Positions 16,787-25,224 are shown, numbered from the stretch's first letter. The stretch is DNA of 64,000 nucleotides from CAVSRC01 sp963781775 (GCA_963781775.1 CAWAHE010000028.1:62001-126000); one strand, 5' to 3'. Notes: generated by a model from the letters alone, not told the origin. Numbers and translations are program-made.

Positions 16787-17113
16787 CTATTCGCACTTCT
16801 GCTGCGCGAGGATGGTATTGAAGTCCTCGATCGAGTCGATCATCTGGCCGACATTCTCGCGCTGGGCGAGGCCGGTGAGGCAGCGCTGGAAGATTTCGCG
16901 CGCGCTGGTCATGACGTCGATGTGGTGGCGCAGCGCGGCGCACTTCTCGACCTGATCGGCGTCACCGGCGGCGGTGAGCCGCGCGATGGTTTCCTCGAAG
17001 CTGGCATTGAGGGCGCCGAGATCGACAGCGCAGGCGGCATCGCCCTCGGCCGCATCGGCGAGGCCCGGCGCGAGCGCCAGGGGAAAGGCCACGAGGGCGG
17101 ACCGCCAGGACAT
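16787..17113 (-). CDS. Small secreted helical protein, unknown function
   Basis: 108 residues with a signal peptide (MSWRSALVAFPLALAPGLADA) and a helical mature part carrying Cys at about 29, 59, 79 and 107. Two disulfides are plausible in the periplasm. No family is recognised. ATG 17113 fits the signal peptide; a longer frame upstream would run into a repeat element. It lies between palindrome copy C and the second palindrome type. Confidence 0.7.
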   Translation of the reverse strand: MSWRSALVAFPLALAPGLADAAEGDAACAVDLGALNASFEETIARLTAAGDADQVEKCAALRHHIDVMTSAREIFQRCLTGLAQRENVGQMIDSIEDFNTILAQQKCE

Positions 17114-17185
17114 GGGAGTTCTTTTCCGGACGCCCGGATGCGGGCTGGCAGATGTTAGCCCTGCTATCGTGTCGCCACCAGTGTT

Positions 17186-17231
17186 CCCCGGACGAGGGTG
17201 CCGCGTGAAACGGTGCACCGCTGATCCGGGG
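17186..17231. repeat. Second palindromic element (CCCCGGA...TCCGGGG)
   Basis: Nested inverted repeats: outer arms CCCCGGA and TCCGGGG, inner arms GGTGC and GCACC, separated by short unpaired stretches. The left half recurs at 16222-16239 fused to copy A of the 32-bp palindrome, so the two repeat families are associated. Confidence 0.7.
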
Positions 17232-17311
17232 GCCAATCATTGTCACAGGTCCCGGTTCTGCGACGCATCACCGTCGTGCTGCGCCGCGCCCGGGACACGA
17301 TAGGAAGCGCC

Positions 17312-17629
17312 ATGCCCAACATCTTCGCCGACCTGCCCGCCGCCTCCGCCGAGGAGCAACTCACCGACCTCTTCGCCCGGCCGGGCCTGCGCATCGAGCG
17401 GATCGTCTCCACCGGCCAGGCCTCGCCGCCCGGCTTCTGGTACGACCAGGCGCACGACGAATGGGTGATCCTGCTACAGGGAAGCGCCGGCCTCGCCATC
17501 GACGGCGAAGCGGAGATGCGGCTCGCGCCCGGCGACTACGTCTTCCTGCCGGCGCACAAGCGCCACCGCGTCACGTGGACGGATGCGGACAAGCCGACCG
17601 TGTGGCTGGCGGTGCATGTGGGGGAGTGA
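17312..17629 (+). CDS. Single-domain cupin protein
   Basis: 105 residues forming one cupin barrel: DEWVILLQGSAGLAIDGE (motif 1 region) and LAPGDYVFLPAHKRHRVTW (motif 2, PxxxxH). Histidines H51 and H85 and a glutamate offer partial metal ligands. The substrate is unknown. ATG 17312 with TAGGAAG upstream is chosen over 17240. It is the last gene before the lower-GC island. Confidence 0.85.
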   Translation: MPNIFADLPAASAEEQLTDLFARPGLRIERIVSTGQASPPGFWYDQAHDEWVILLQGSAGLAIDGEAEMRLAPGDYVFLPAHKRHRVTWTDADKPTVWLAVHVGE

Positions 17630-17670
17630 CGGCAGAGCCGTTGTCCTCGTGCTATGCGAATACTGGCATT

Positions 17671-17703
17671 TTGCTATTGAAGACTTACTAGTTCTATGAG
17701 AAC
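17671..17703 (+). promoter_or_regulatory. Candidate promoter and palindrome upstream of tcmP
   Basis: AT-rich leader with TTGCTA (17671-17676), 18 bases, then TATGAG (17695-17700) as possible -35 and -10 elements. The palindrome GTTCT-ATG-AGAAC (17691-17703) overlaps the -10 position and could be an operator. It is 26 bases before the tcmP start. Confidence 0.4.
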
Positions 17704-17728
17704 ATAACATGAACAAACGGAGGCGACG

Positions 17729-18538
17729 ATGGAGGACGACGGACTGCCCGTCGACGAAGTCGGATTGTGGGCGAAGGAAAAACACGAGCGATTGCGGAAA
17801 TACGTTGATGCCTCGCGGGCCGCTCGACGCATGTTCACCGAAGGCTCTGGAGGCGCGACTTACATCGATCTTTTCTGCGGTGCTGGTCGTGCAGTCATTC
17901 GCGATACGAATGAAAGAATAGACGGAAGCCCCTTGGTGGCGTTCAAATCCGCAAAAGAAGGCAAGGTGCCATTTTCGGAAGTTCACATCGCGGACGCGGA
18001 CGCGACAAAATGCAATGCAGCGCTTCGCCGATTGCAACGTGTCGGTGGAGACGCGTCGACCTACATCGGAAGTGCGACTGAGACCGTCGCGAAGGTCGTT
18101 AAAGGCCTAAATCCTTACGGCTTGCACTTCGCCTTTTTGGATCCTTACAATTTATCGGACCTGCCATTCTCAATCATCGAGGCGTTTGCTCGACTGAAGC
18201 GGATCGATCTTCTGATCCACGTCAGCGCTCAAGACTTGCAGCGTAACCTTGGCCGCTACGCCGCCGACGAAGGAGGTCCCCTTGATAAATTTGCACCCGG
18301 CTGGCGCAAAGCCGTTGACCTGCAACGGTCGCAGGGCGCAATCCGTGCCGGCATCCTTCAACATTGGTCCGAACGGCTTGAGCTACTCGGGCTACCTCGT
18401 GCAAACCACACTGAACTCGTTTCGGGCACTACTAAAAATCAGAGGCTATATTGGCTAATGTTCGTCAGCAGAAGCGACTTCGCGAAGCGCCTCTGGAGCG
18501 ACATAAGCAACGTTTCCGGCCAACAGAGGCTGCTGTAG
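17729..18538 (+). CDS. tcmP: Three-Cys-motif partner protein TcmP
   Basis: 269 residues matching the TcmP family, named for regular pairing with the Gp37/Gp68-type three-cysteine protein, here encoded 17 bases downstream. The sequence has a class I methyltransferase-like look: TYIDLFCGAGRAV (D47-G53, motif I) and HFAFLDPYNLSDL (D138-N141, like a DPPY motif IV). This reading is inference; no activity is established for the family. GGAGG stands just before ATG 17729. Codon use is more AT-rich than in neighbours, pointing to transfer. A nucleic-acid modification or defence role is plausible but unproven. Confidence 0.9.
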   Translation: MEDDGLPVDEVGLWAKEKHERLRKYVDASRAARRMFTEGSGGATYIDLFCGAGRAVIRDTNERIDGSPLVAFKSAKEGKVPFSEVHIADADATKCNAALRRLQRVGGDASTYIGSATETVAKVVKGLNPYGLHFAFLDPYNLSDLPFSIIEAFARLKRIDLLIHVSAQDLQRNLGRYAADEGGPLDKFAPGWRKAVDLQRSQGAIRAGILQHWSERLELLGLPRANHTELVSGTTKNQRLYWLMFVSRSDFAKRLWSDISNVSGQQRLL

Positions 18539-18555
18539 AGCACTAAGGAATACCA

Positions 18556-19317
18556 ATGGCATCGGGAAGCCACATCGAGTGGACGGAAGCGACCTGGAAT
18601 CCGATTGCCGGCTGTAAGGCAGTCTCTCCTGGCTGCACCAACTGCTACGCCCAGCGGATGGCGGCGCGCCTGCAGGCAATGGGACAGGAGAAATACGCGG
18701 GCACTACCCGCAGGTCCGGGCGGCGACATGTTTGGACGGGACGGGTCAACTTCGATCCTCACGCTCTTGAGGCACCGCTGACGTGGAAAAAGCCAAGGCG
18801 CGTGTTCGTGAACTCGATGTCTGATCTGTTCCAAGAGCAAGTTGGCAAAGAAACTGTATCAAAGATTTGGAGCGTTATGGGGCGAGCTCACTGGCACACC
18901 TTCCAAGTGCTGACGAAGCGGCCAGACCTAATGCTTGCGATGCTCTCTACGCCGGAATTCCCAGTTCTCTCGAATGTTTGGTTGGGCGCATCGATTGAGA
19001 GCATGAAATTTATCGATCGCATTGCAGTGCTGAGAAATGTGCCGGCGAACATCCGTTTCGTATCTTTCGAGCCGCTGCTGGGACCGATCGTCAATCCAAC
19101 CCTAACAGGAATTCATTGGGCGATTGTGGGAGGTGAGTCAGGCCCGAATGCTCGCCCCATGGAACCGCGCTGGGTCGAGGATATTCGTCGCACCTGCGAC
19201 GAGCAGGCAGTCGCTTTCTTTTTCAAGCAATGGGGTGGCTCACGAAAGAAGAAAACTGGGCGGACTCTAGACGGCCGAACCTGGGACAATTATCCGGCGG
19301 CAACTGTCAGTCCATAG
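18556..19317 (+). CDS. DUF5131 (phage Gp37/Gp68-like) three-Cys-motif protein
   Basis: 253 residues. The N-terminus has the family's SHIEWTEATWNPIAGC start and the C-x6-C-x2-C cluster C20, C27, C30 (SPGCTNCYAQRM). Later motifs are FVNSMSDLFQ, FQVLTKRPD, RFVSFEPLLGPI, WAIVGGESGPNARP and FFFKQWGG. The cluster and barrel-like pattern recall radical-SAM enzymes, though the spacing differs from CX3CX2C, so iron-sulfur chemistry is only inferred. It is phage-associated in other genomes. It forms an operon with tcmP (17-base gap) in a lower-GC island. Confidence 0.9.
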   Translation: MASGSHIEWTEATWNPIAGCKAVSPGCTNCYAQRMAARLQAMGQEKYAGTTRRSGRRHVWTGRVNFDPHALEAPLTWKKPRRVFVNSMSDLFQEQVGKETVSKIWSVMGRAHWHTFQVLTKRPDLMLAMLSTPEFPVLSNVWLGASIESMKFIDRIAVLRNVPANIRFVSFEPLLGPIVNPTLTGIHWAIVGGESGPNARPMEPRWVEDIRRTCDEQAVAFFFKQWGGSRKKKTGRTLDGRTWDNYPAATVSP

Positions 19318-19376
19318 TACTCCGGCTCGCGAGAACGCAGCGACCGCAGAGCCAAAGCAAGGGAGGGCGGAAAAAA

Positions 19377-19616
19377 ATGCGAAGCGATATCACCAAGAGC
19401 GAGAAAGGTGGCAACACCGCATATCTGAATGTCGGCATTTGGTACGACGCCGACCAGAGGCACATACACATGACGCTACCTCACTCCCGTTGGTTTCATA
19501 CCACAGTTACCGACGATCCGAAGAGCAAGCGGGGCCATCCGAACCTGTTTGGCAAGCTCGCCCGCGCTCTGAAAGAGGCGGGAGCGCCCTACCCAGACGT
19601 CCCCGAATCCGAATAG
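19377..19616 (+). CDS. Small hypothetical protein at the end of the tcmP island
   Basis: 79 residues, MRSDITKSEKGGNTAYLNVG..., with an Ile/Trp/Tyr-His strand pattern (IWYDADQRHIHMTLP) and a C-terminal helix (NLFGKLARALKEAGAP). No named family is recognised. GGGAGGGCGG precedes the ATG, with seven A between. It follows the DUF5131 gene by 59 bases on the same strand and has similar composition, so it may be co-transcribed; whether it belongs to the same system is unknown. Confidence 0.65.
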   Translation: MRSDITKSEKGGNTAYLNVGIWYDADQRHIHMTLPHSRWFHTTVTDDPKSKRGHPNLFGKLARALKEAGAPYPDVPESE

Positions 19617-19678
19617 TTCCTCATCTTCCCGCCTTGCGATACCCTCCGCGCCTGACTCGGCGGCGGCGGAGGCGGGCG

Positions 19679-21118
19679 ATGGCCAGGGAATCCCAAGGTG
19701 TGGCGGCGGCGGAGGCCGGGCTGAGCAAGGCCACGGTGCTGGGCCTGGCGGCAATGGCGGTCGGCGTGTTCGTGATCGCCAACGACTTCACCGCGCTCTC
19801 GGTCGCGGTGCCCTCCATCGAGACGCAATACGGCGTCGACCTGACCGAGGCGCAGTGGGTGATCAACGGCTACGCCATGGTCTTCGGCGTGCTGATCGTC
19901 ACCGGCGGCCGGCTCGCCGACCTCTTCGGCCGGCGGCGCATCTTCTTCATCGGCTCGGCGATCTTCGCCGTGGCGTCATTCGCCGGCGGCTTCGCGCCCA
20001 ACATCTGGGTGCTGCTCGCGGCGCGCGCGCTGATGGGCGTCGGCGGCGCGATGATGTGGCCGGCGGTGCTCGGCATGACCTACGCGCTGCTGCCCGACGG
20101 CAAGGAGGGACTGGCGGGCGGCATCATCCTCGGCGCCGCCGGCTTCGGCAACGCCGTCGGCCCGCTGATCGGCGGCGGGCTGACCGACTCGATCGGCTGG
20201 CAATGGATCTTCTTCCTGAACCTGCCGATCGCGGCGTTCGGCATCGCCGTCACGCTGGCCGTCATCCCGCAGGACAAGGCGAACGACGGCGAGCGGCAGA
20301 TGGACTATGGCGGCATCATGGTGCTCTCCGCCGCTCTGCTGGCGCTCTTGCTGGCGCTCGACGAGGGCACCGACGTCGGCTGGTTCGACGTGCGCATCAT
20401 CGGCCTGTTTGTGGTGGGCGTGCTGGCGCTCGCCGGCTTCACCGTTCTGGAGCGACGGATCGGCGAGCGCGCGCTGGTGCCCAACGACGTGATCGCCAAC
20501 CGCCCGTTCCTGGCCGCCTGCGTCGCGACGCTGCTGATGTCCGGGCTGTTCTTCACGGTGTTGCTCTACCTGCCGCAGTTCATGATGAAGCAGCTGCAAT
20601 ATTCCGCCGTGCAGGCCGGCGCCGGGCTGCTGCCGCTGATGGGCGTGTTCGCCGCGACCTCGTTCGTCGCCGGGCCGGTCTACAACCGGCTGGGCCCGAA
20701 GATCGTGGTGAGCGCCGGCGCGGCGGCGCTGGCCGCCGGCATCTTCATGCTGTCGGCGATCGCGACCGACACGCCCTACCCGGCGCTGATCCCCGGCATG
20801 GCGGTGATGGGTCTCGGCGTCGGGCTGTTCTATTCGTCGATCACCACGGCGGGCATCACCGCGCTCGACAAATCCAAGTCGAGCCTCGCCGGGGCCATCG
20901 TCTACATGGCGCAGATCGCCGGCGGCTCGATCGGCCTCGGCCTGTCGACGGCGATCGTGGTGAGCAATACGGCGCTCGCCGACGGCATCTCGACGGCGTT
21001 CTTCGTCGACGGCTGCTTCGCCATCGCCGCGCTCGTGGTCGTGGTGCTGTTCGTCGGCGGCAAGGTGGACAAGGCGCACATCGCGGGCGCGATGCATCGC
21101 CACCGCGCGCACGGCTGA
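19679..21118 (+). CDS. DHA2-family MFS drug-type exporter (14 TM)
   Basis: 479 residues, about 14 membrane helices, with MFS motif A GGRLADLFGRRRIFFIG after helix 2 and motif C-like GFGNAVGPLIGGGL in helix 5, the pattern of EmrB/QacA proton antiporters. It would export drugs or other amphiphilic compounds; the substrate is unknown. It starts at ATG 19679 after a short spacer from the low-GC island and returns to the high-GC codon use of the chromosome. No adjacent EmrA-like membrane-fusion gene or regulator is present. Confidence 0.9.
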   Translation: MARESQGVAAAEAGLSKATVLGLAAMAVGVFVIANDFTALSVAVPSIETQYGVDLTEAQWVINGYAMVFGVLIVTGGRLADLFGRRRIFFIGSAIFAVASFAGGFAPNIWVLLAARALMGVGGAMMWPAVLGMTYALLPDGKEGLAGGIILGAAGFGNAVGPLIGGGLTDSIGWQWIFFLNLPIAAFGIAVTLAVIPQDKANDGERQMDYGGIMVLSAALLALLLALDEGTDVGWFDVRIIGLFVVGVLALAGFTVLERRIGERALVPNDVIANRPFLAACVATLLMSGLFFTVLLYLPQFMMKQLQYSAVQAGAGLLPLMGVFAATSFVAGPVYNRLGPKIVVSAGAAALAAGIFMLSAIATDTPYPALIPGMAVMGLGVGLFYSSITTAGITALDKSKSSLAGAIVYMAQIAGGSIGLGLSTAIVVSNTALADGISTAFFVDGCFAIAALVVVVLFVGGKVDKAHIAGAMHRHRAHG

Positions 21119-21276
21119 CGGCGCGGCGAGCGCAAAACGGCGGAAAGCCTCGGAAATCGCCATCGGCTTCCCCGGCAATCCGGCACGAGCCGTTAATCTA
21201 TTGAGCATAGCTCTGGGTTGTGTGTCCCGGCCACCCAGCCGCGGGAACCCGATTCATGCGTCCCAAGGGAAGCCGC

Positions 21277-23475
21277 GTGCCATACCACATGCCGAAGCCG
21301 GCGGACACGATCCGCGACGCCCGCGTGCGCAAGACGGTGGAAGCCGATCTGGCGCAGATGGAAGGCCGCTATCGCGGGCTGCTCGAAGCGGCGCCGGACG
21401 CCATGGTGGTGGTCAACGAGGACGGCGAGATCGTCCTCGTCAATCTCCAGGCCGAAAAGCAGTTCGGCTACCGCCGCGACGAACTGCTCGGACAAAAGGT
21501 CACCGACATCATCCCGGTCGGCTTCGCCGAGCGGCTGGTCGCGGACAGCACGCGCTCCGCGACCGAAGCCCTGGCGCAGCAGATCGGAACGGGCATCGAG
21601 CTGACCGCGCGCCGCAAGGATGGCAGCGCGTTTCCCATCGAGATCATGCTGAGCCCGCTGGAGAGTCCGGAAGGCATCCTGGTGACCGCGGCGATCCGCG
21701 ACATCAGCGTGCGCAAGGCGGCCGAGGAGCATCTCGCGCAGATGGAGGGCCGTTACCGCGGGCTGCTCGAAGCGGCGCCGGACGCCATGGTGGTGGTCAA
21801 CGAGGGCGGCGAGATCGTCATTCTCAATCTTCAGGCCGAGAAGCAGTTCGGCTACCCCCGCGACGAACTGCTTGGACAGAAGGTCACCAACATCATCCCC
21901 GTCGGCTTCGCCGAGCGGCTGATCGCGGACAGCACGCGCACCGCGGCCGAGGCGCTGGCGCAGCAGATCGGCACCGGCATCGAGTTGACGGCAGTGCGCA
22001 AGGACGGCAGCGCATTTCCGATCGAACTGATGCTGAGCCCGCTGGAGAATGACGACGGCATCCTGGTGACGGCGGCAATCCGCGACATCAGCGTGCGCAA
22101 GGCGGCCGAGGCTGCTGCCCTTGCGATGACCCGGCAGATGGCCCATTCGGCCGAGCACGATTTCCTCACCGGCTTGCCCAACCGGCTGCTCCTCAACGAT
22201 CGCATCGGCCAGGCGATCGAACTCGCCAGGCGCCACAACCACAAGGTCGCGATCCTGTTCCTCGATGTCGACGGATTCAAGAACATCAACGATTCGCTCG
22301 GACATCCGATCGGCGACAGGCTGCTTCAATCCATCGCGAAACGCCTGCTCGGCTGCGTTCGCGCTTCCGACACCGTGAGCCGGCAGGGCGGCGACGAATT
22401 CGTCGTTCTGCTCTCCGAGGTCGAACAGGAAGAGGATACGGCGATCCTTGCGCGCAGGATGCTCAAGCAAGTGACGCGGCAGCACACCATCAACCACAAG
22501 GAGCTGCACATCACGGCCAGCATCGGTGCCAGCATCTACCCCGATGACGGCAAGAACGCCGAAACGCTCATCAAGAACGCCGACACCGCGATGTACCAGG
22601 CGAAGGAAAAGGGTCGCCAGAGCTATCAGTTCTTCAAGCCGGCCATGAACGTGCGCGCCGTCGAGCGGCAATCCATCGAGGAGGGCCTGCGCCGCGCGCT
22701 GGAGCGGCGGGAACTGGTTCTGCACTACCAGCCGAAGATCGAACTGAGCAGCCGAAAGATCACCGGCGCCGAAGCGCTGATCCGCTGGAATCATCCAACC
22801 CGCGGCCTCGTCCCTCCGGCGCAGTTCATCTCGGTCGCCGAGGAATGCGGATTGATCCGGCCGATCGGCGCCTGGGTGATGCGCGAAGCCTGCAAACAGG
22901 CGCGCGCCTGGACGGAGGCCGGTCTGCCGGCCCTGACCATGGCCGTCAACGTCTCGGCGATGGAGTTTCGCGAGGACACCTTCCTCGACAATATTTTTGC
23001 AATCCTCGGCGACACCGGGCTCGACCCGCACCGGCTCGAGCTGGAACTCACCGAAAGCGTGCTTGTGAAGCGGGCCGAGTCCGCGGCTTCCGTCCTCCAG
23101 GCGCTCAGAGAAAAAGGCGTGCGGGTGGCGCTCGACGATTTCGGCACCGGCTATTCCAGCCTGAGCTATCTGCGCAAGTTCCCCGTCGACACGCTGAAGA
23201 TCGACCAGTCATTCGTGCGCCAGATCAGCACCGGCGGCGACGACACGATCATCGTGATCGCGATCATCGCGCTGGCGCGCAGCCTCAGGCTGCGCGTGGT
23301 CGCGGAGGGCGTGGAAACCGCCGAGGAACTCGCATTTCTCGGCGCGCATCAGTGCGATGAGGTGCAGGGCTATTATTTCAGTCGGCCCGTGCCAGCGCAT
23401 GAGTTCGCGAACTTGCTGAGAGCCGACATACCAGACCAAGCTATCCCCGCTCAGCGATCGGCCGCGACCGGCTAG
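21277..23475 (+). CDS. PAS-PAS-GGDEF-EAL cyclic-di-GMP protein
   Basis: 732 residues, no membrane segments: PAS 1 (from residue 25), PAS 2 (from 153), GGDEF domain (GGDEF at 371-375 in SRQGGDEFVVLLSE) and EAL domain (EAL at 499-501 in GAEALIRWNHP, with ELTESVL and DDFGTGYSSL). Both catalytic signatures are intact, so it could both make and degrade cyclic di-GMP, with the PAS pair as sensor. GTG 21277 is preferred because AAGGGA lies seven bases upstream; ATG 21256 and 21289 are alternatives. The PAS units are near-identical tandem copies. The TAG stop overlaps the stop of the convergent BTAD gene. Confidence 0.93.
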   Translation: MPYHMPKPADTIRDARVRKTVEADLAQMEGRYRGLLEAAPDAMVVVNEDGEIVLVNLQAEKQFGYRRDELLGQKVTDIIPVGFAERLVADSTRSATEALAQQIGTGIELTARRKDGSAFPIEIMLSPLESPEGILVTAAIRDISVRKAAEEHLAQMEGRYRGLLEAAPDAMVVVNEGGEIVILNLQAEKQFGYPRDELLGQKVTNIIPVGFAERLIADSTRTAAEALAQQIGTGIELTAVRKDGSAFPIELMLSPLENDDGILVTAAIRDISVRKAAEAAALAMTRQMAHSAEHDFLTGLPNRLLLNDRIGQAIELARRHNHKVAILFLDVDGFKNINDSLGHPIGDRLLQSIAKRLLGCVRASDTVSRQGGDEFVVLLSEVEQEEDTAILARRMLKQVTRQHTINHKELHITASIGASIYPDDGKNAETLIKNADTAMYQAKEKGRQSYQFFKPAMNVRAVERQSIEEGLRRALERRELVLHYQPKIELSSRKITGAEALIRWNHPTRGLVPPAQFISVAEECGLIRPIGAWVMREACKQARAWTEAGLPALTMAVNVSAMEFREDTFLDNIFAILGDTGLDPHRLELELTESVLVKRAESAASVLQALREKGVRVALDDFGTGYSSLSYLRKFPVDTLKIDQSFVRQISTGGDDTIIVIAIIALARSLRLRVVAEGVETAEELAFLGAHQCDEVQGYYFSRPVPAHEFANLLRADIPDQAIPAQRSAATG
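21349..22110 (+). repeat. Tandem 384-bp duplication encoding the two PAS domains
   Basis: Unit 1 begins at 21349 and unit 2 at 21733, a period of 384 bases or 128 codons. Both encode MEGRYRGLLEAAPDAMVV, LQAEKQFGY and RDISVRKAAE with only scattered, mostly conservative differences, implying a recent in-frame duplication. Confidence 0.9.
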
Positions 23476-25178
23476 CCTTTACCCACGAGCGCGACCGCCT
23501 GGCGCAGGTGTGCGTCGGCATGGGTGCGAGCCGCGGCCGACAGATATTCGCGCGCGATCGACCGTGCGAGATCGTCGTTGCCGGCCTTCTGGCTGACCGC
23601 CACCTGGTCGGCGAGAATCTGGACCAGAAGTGCCGCGTAAGGGTCCGTCACGCGCGTGCAGCTTGCGCGCGCCCTGACCAGCCACTCCATGGCGGCTTCG
23701 TGATCGTCATCGGCGGCGTAGGTGAGCCCGACCACGCGGGCGGCCGCCGCCTCCCAGCAGGGATCGTTGAGCTGGCAACTGAGCGCGAAGGCGTCCTCCA
23801 GTTCCTGGCGCAGCGCTGCCGGCTCGCCCTGAAGCCGCAACTGCGCCTCCGACAGGACGCAGACCGGAAACGGACGAAACGCGCGCCAGCGGATTTCATC
23901 GCAAACCGCGACGCAGTCCCGAGCCCACAGGCGCGCCGACTCCGCTTGGCCGGCGGCAAGGTGTCCCCAACCGCCAAGCCCGAGCGCCCAAATTTCGCGC
24001 CGCCGATTGCCAACGCTGCGCGCGTAATCGAGCGCACGCTCGTGATGCGCAAGCCCGTCATCATGCTTTCCCCAATCCACCAGGTTGTAGGCGATGGTGC
24101 CGTGAACACCGGCAAGGCTGTCGCGATCGTCGCCGCTGGCTTCGAGCGCCTCATCGAGGATGCGCGCCGCCGCCGGCCGCCGGCCGGCAAGCGCTTCGAG
24201 GTAGCCAAGCTCACGCAGGGCGGCCGCGGCGATTGCCGCAGCGCCGCATTGTCGCGCGCAGGCGACCGCCTGCCGAAGATAGACGGCGCCCTCGTCGTCA
24301 TAGCCGCGCACCGAGTGCACGAGCGCCGAACCGAGTTCGCACAGCGATCTGGCGCGCAAGTGGCTGTCGTTGGCACGCTCCGCATCCGTCGCCGCGCGGC
24401 GCAGGCAATCGAGACCGGCTTCGACCGCACCAGCAGCAAGCGCGGCGACGCCGGAGTCGATCAGCGACGAAACGACGGCGCGCGGCGAGACGCCGACCGG
24501 CGCCGACGCGATGGTCATCCGCGCCGCGCTGCGCAGGGCCGGCGTCGGGTCTTCCCCCAACTCCGCCCGGAAGAACCGCTCGGTCGCCTCGACATGCTTG
24601 AGCGCCGCCTCATGCCGGCCGTCCATGACCAGGCTCCTGACGAGCAGGACGTGCGCGCTCTCATCCAGTGGCCGGCGGCGCGCACCAAGCTCGGCGACAC
24701 GCGTGGCCCGGCCGAAATCGCCCGAGGACAGCGCCGCCATCGTCTCCTGCCGGATGCCGGAATCGATCAGGCTCGCCATGCGCTCGCGTTCGATCAGCAG
24801 CCACGTATCGAATTCGGCGCCTGCCCTCGGGTCGACGCCCTCGAGGAGGTCGCCAGCCGTTGCGGCATCGTATTTGCCATTCACGATGTTCCAGACGTCC
24901 ACGTCGGTGTCCGGTGGCAGGTTCGGCTGGATCGGGTCGTCGTGGAACGCCTCGGAGCCGACGGCGCGCCTCAGCGTTGCCAGACACCACCGCAGCGACC
25001 CGAGCGGATCGACGGCGTCGGGGAAAAGCTGGGACGCGAGTTCCCGCCGGCCGACCGGCCGCTCCGATAGCAGGACGCGGGCGAGCACCGCCCACGCCTG
25101 ATGACCGCGCACAACGCGCGACGCGCCGTCATCGCCGACGACCGCGGGCCTTCCGAGAAGCTGGATCTTCAGGCCCAT
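23472..25178 (-). CDS. BTAD/SARP-like transcriptional regulator with TPR region
   Basis: 568 residues. The N-terminal winged-helix (MGLKIQLLGRPAVVGDDG through WCLATLRRAVG, about 1-75) is of the OmpR/SARP DNA-binding kind. A bacterial transcriptional activation domain follows (about 95-230, with ALKHVEATERFFRAELGEDP). The C-terminal half is a run of TPR-like helix pairs (LCELGSALVHSVRGYDDEG; HERALDYARSVGNRR). No NB-ARC ATPase is present, unlike large Streptomyces SARPs. The ligand is unknown. It diverges from the DUF1127 gene, with a direct repeat between that could be its operator. Confidence 0.85.
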   Translation of the reverse strand: MGLKIQLLGRPAVVGDDGASRVVRGHQAWAVLARVLLSERPVGRRELASQLFPDAVDPLGSLRWCLATLRRAVGSEAFHDDPIQPNLPPDTDVDVWNIVNGKYDAATAGDLLEGVDPRAGAEFDTWLLIERERMASLIDSGIRQETMAALSSGDFGRATRVAELGARRRPLDESAHVLLVRSLVMDGRHEAALKHVEATERFFRAELGEDPTPALRSAARMTIASAPVGVSPRAVVSSLIDSGVAALAAGAVEAGLDCLRRAATDAERANDSHLRARSLCELGSALVHSVRGYDDEGAVYLRQAVACARQCGAAAIAAAALRELGYLEALAGRRPAAARILDEALEASGDDRDSLAGVHGTIAYNLVDWGKHDDGLAHHERALDYARSVGNRRREIWALGLGGWGHLAAGQAESARLWARDCVAVCDEIRWRAFRPFPVCVLSEAQLRLQGEPAALRQELEDAFALSCQLNDPCWEAAAARVVGLTYAADDDHEAAMEWLVRARASCTRVTDPYAALLVQILADQVAVSQKAGNDDLARSIAREYLSAAARTHADAHLRQAVALVGKG

Positions 25179-25224
25179 GAACCGCCTGTTCGCGCGTGAA
25201 CGTCAGCGCGTACTGAGAACCGCG

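Noticed and set aside
15930..16943. Short frames giving MDGRDKPGHD or MAGLVPAIHV-like peptides
   Set aside because: These are translations of the 32-bp palindrome, a well-known source of spurious gene calls.
17630..19678. Integration of the tcmP island at a tRNA or with flanking attachment repeats
   Set aside because: No tRNA, integrase or direct repeat was found at either edge; transfer is suggested only by composition.
21193..23031. Long open frame on the minus strand opposite the PAS-GGDEF-EAL gene
   Set aside because: It is a high-GC antisense shadow. The plus strand has complete domains with intact catalytic motifs; the antisense product is rich in His/Arg/Asp with no motif.
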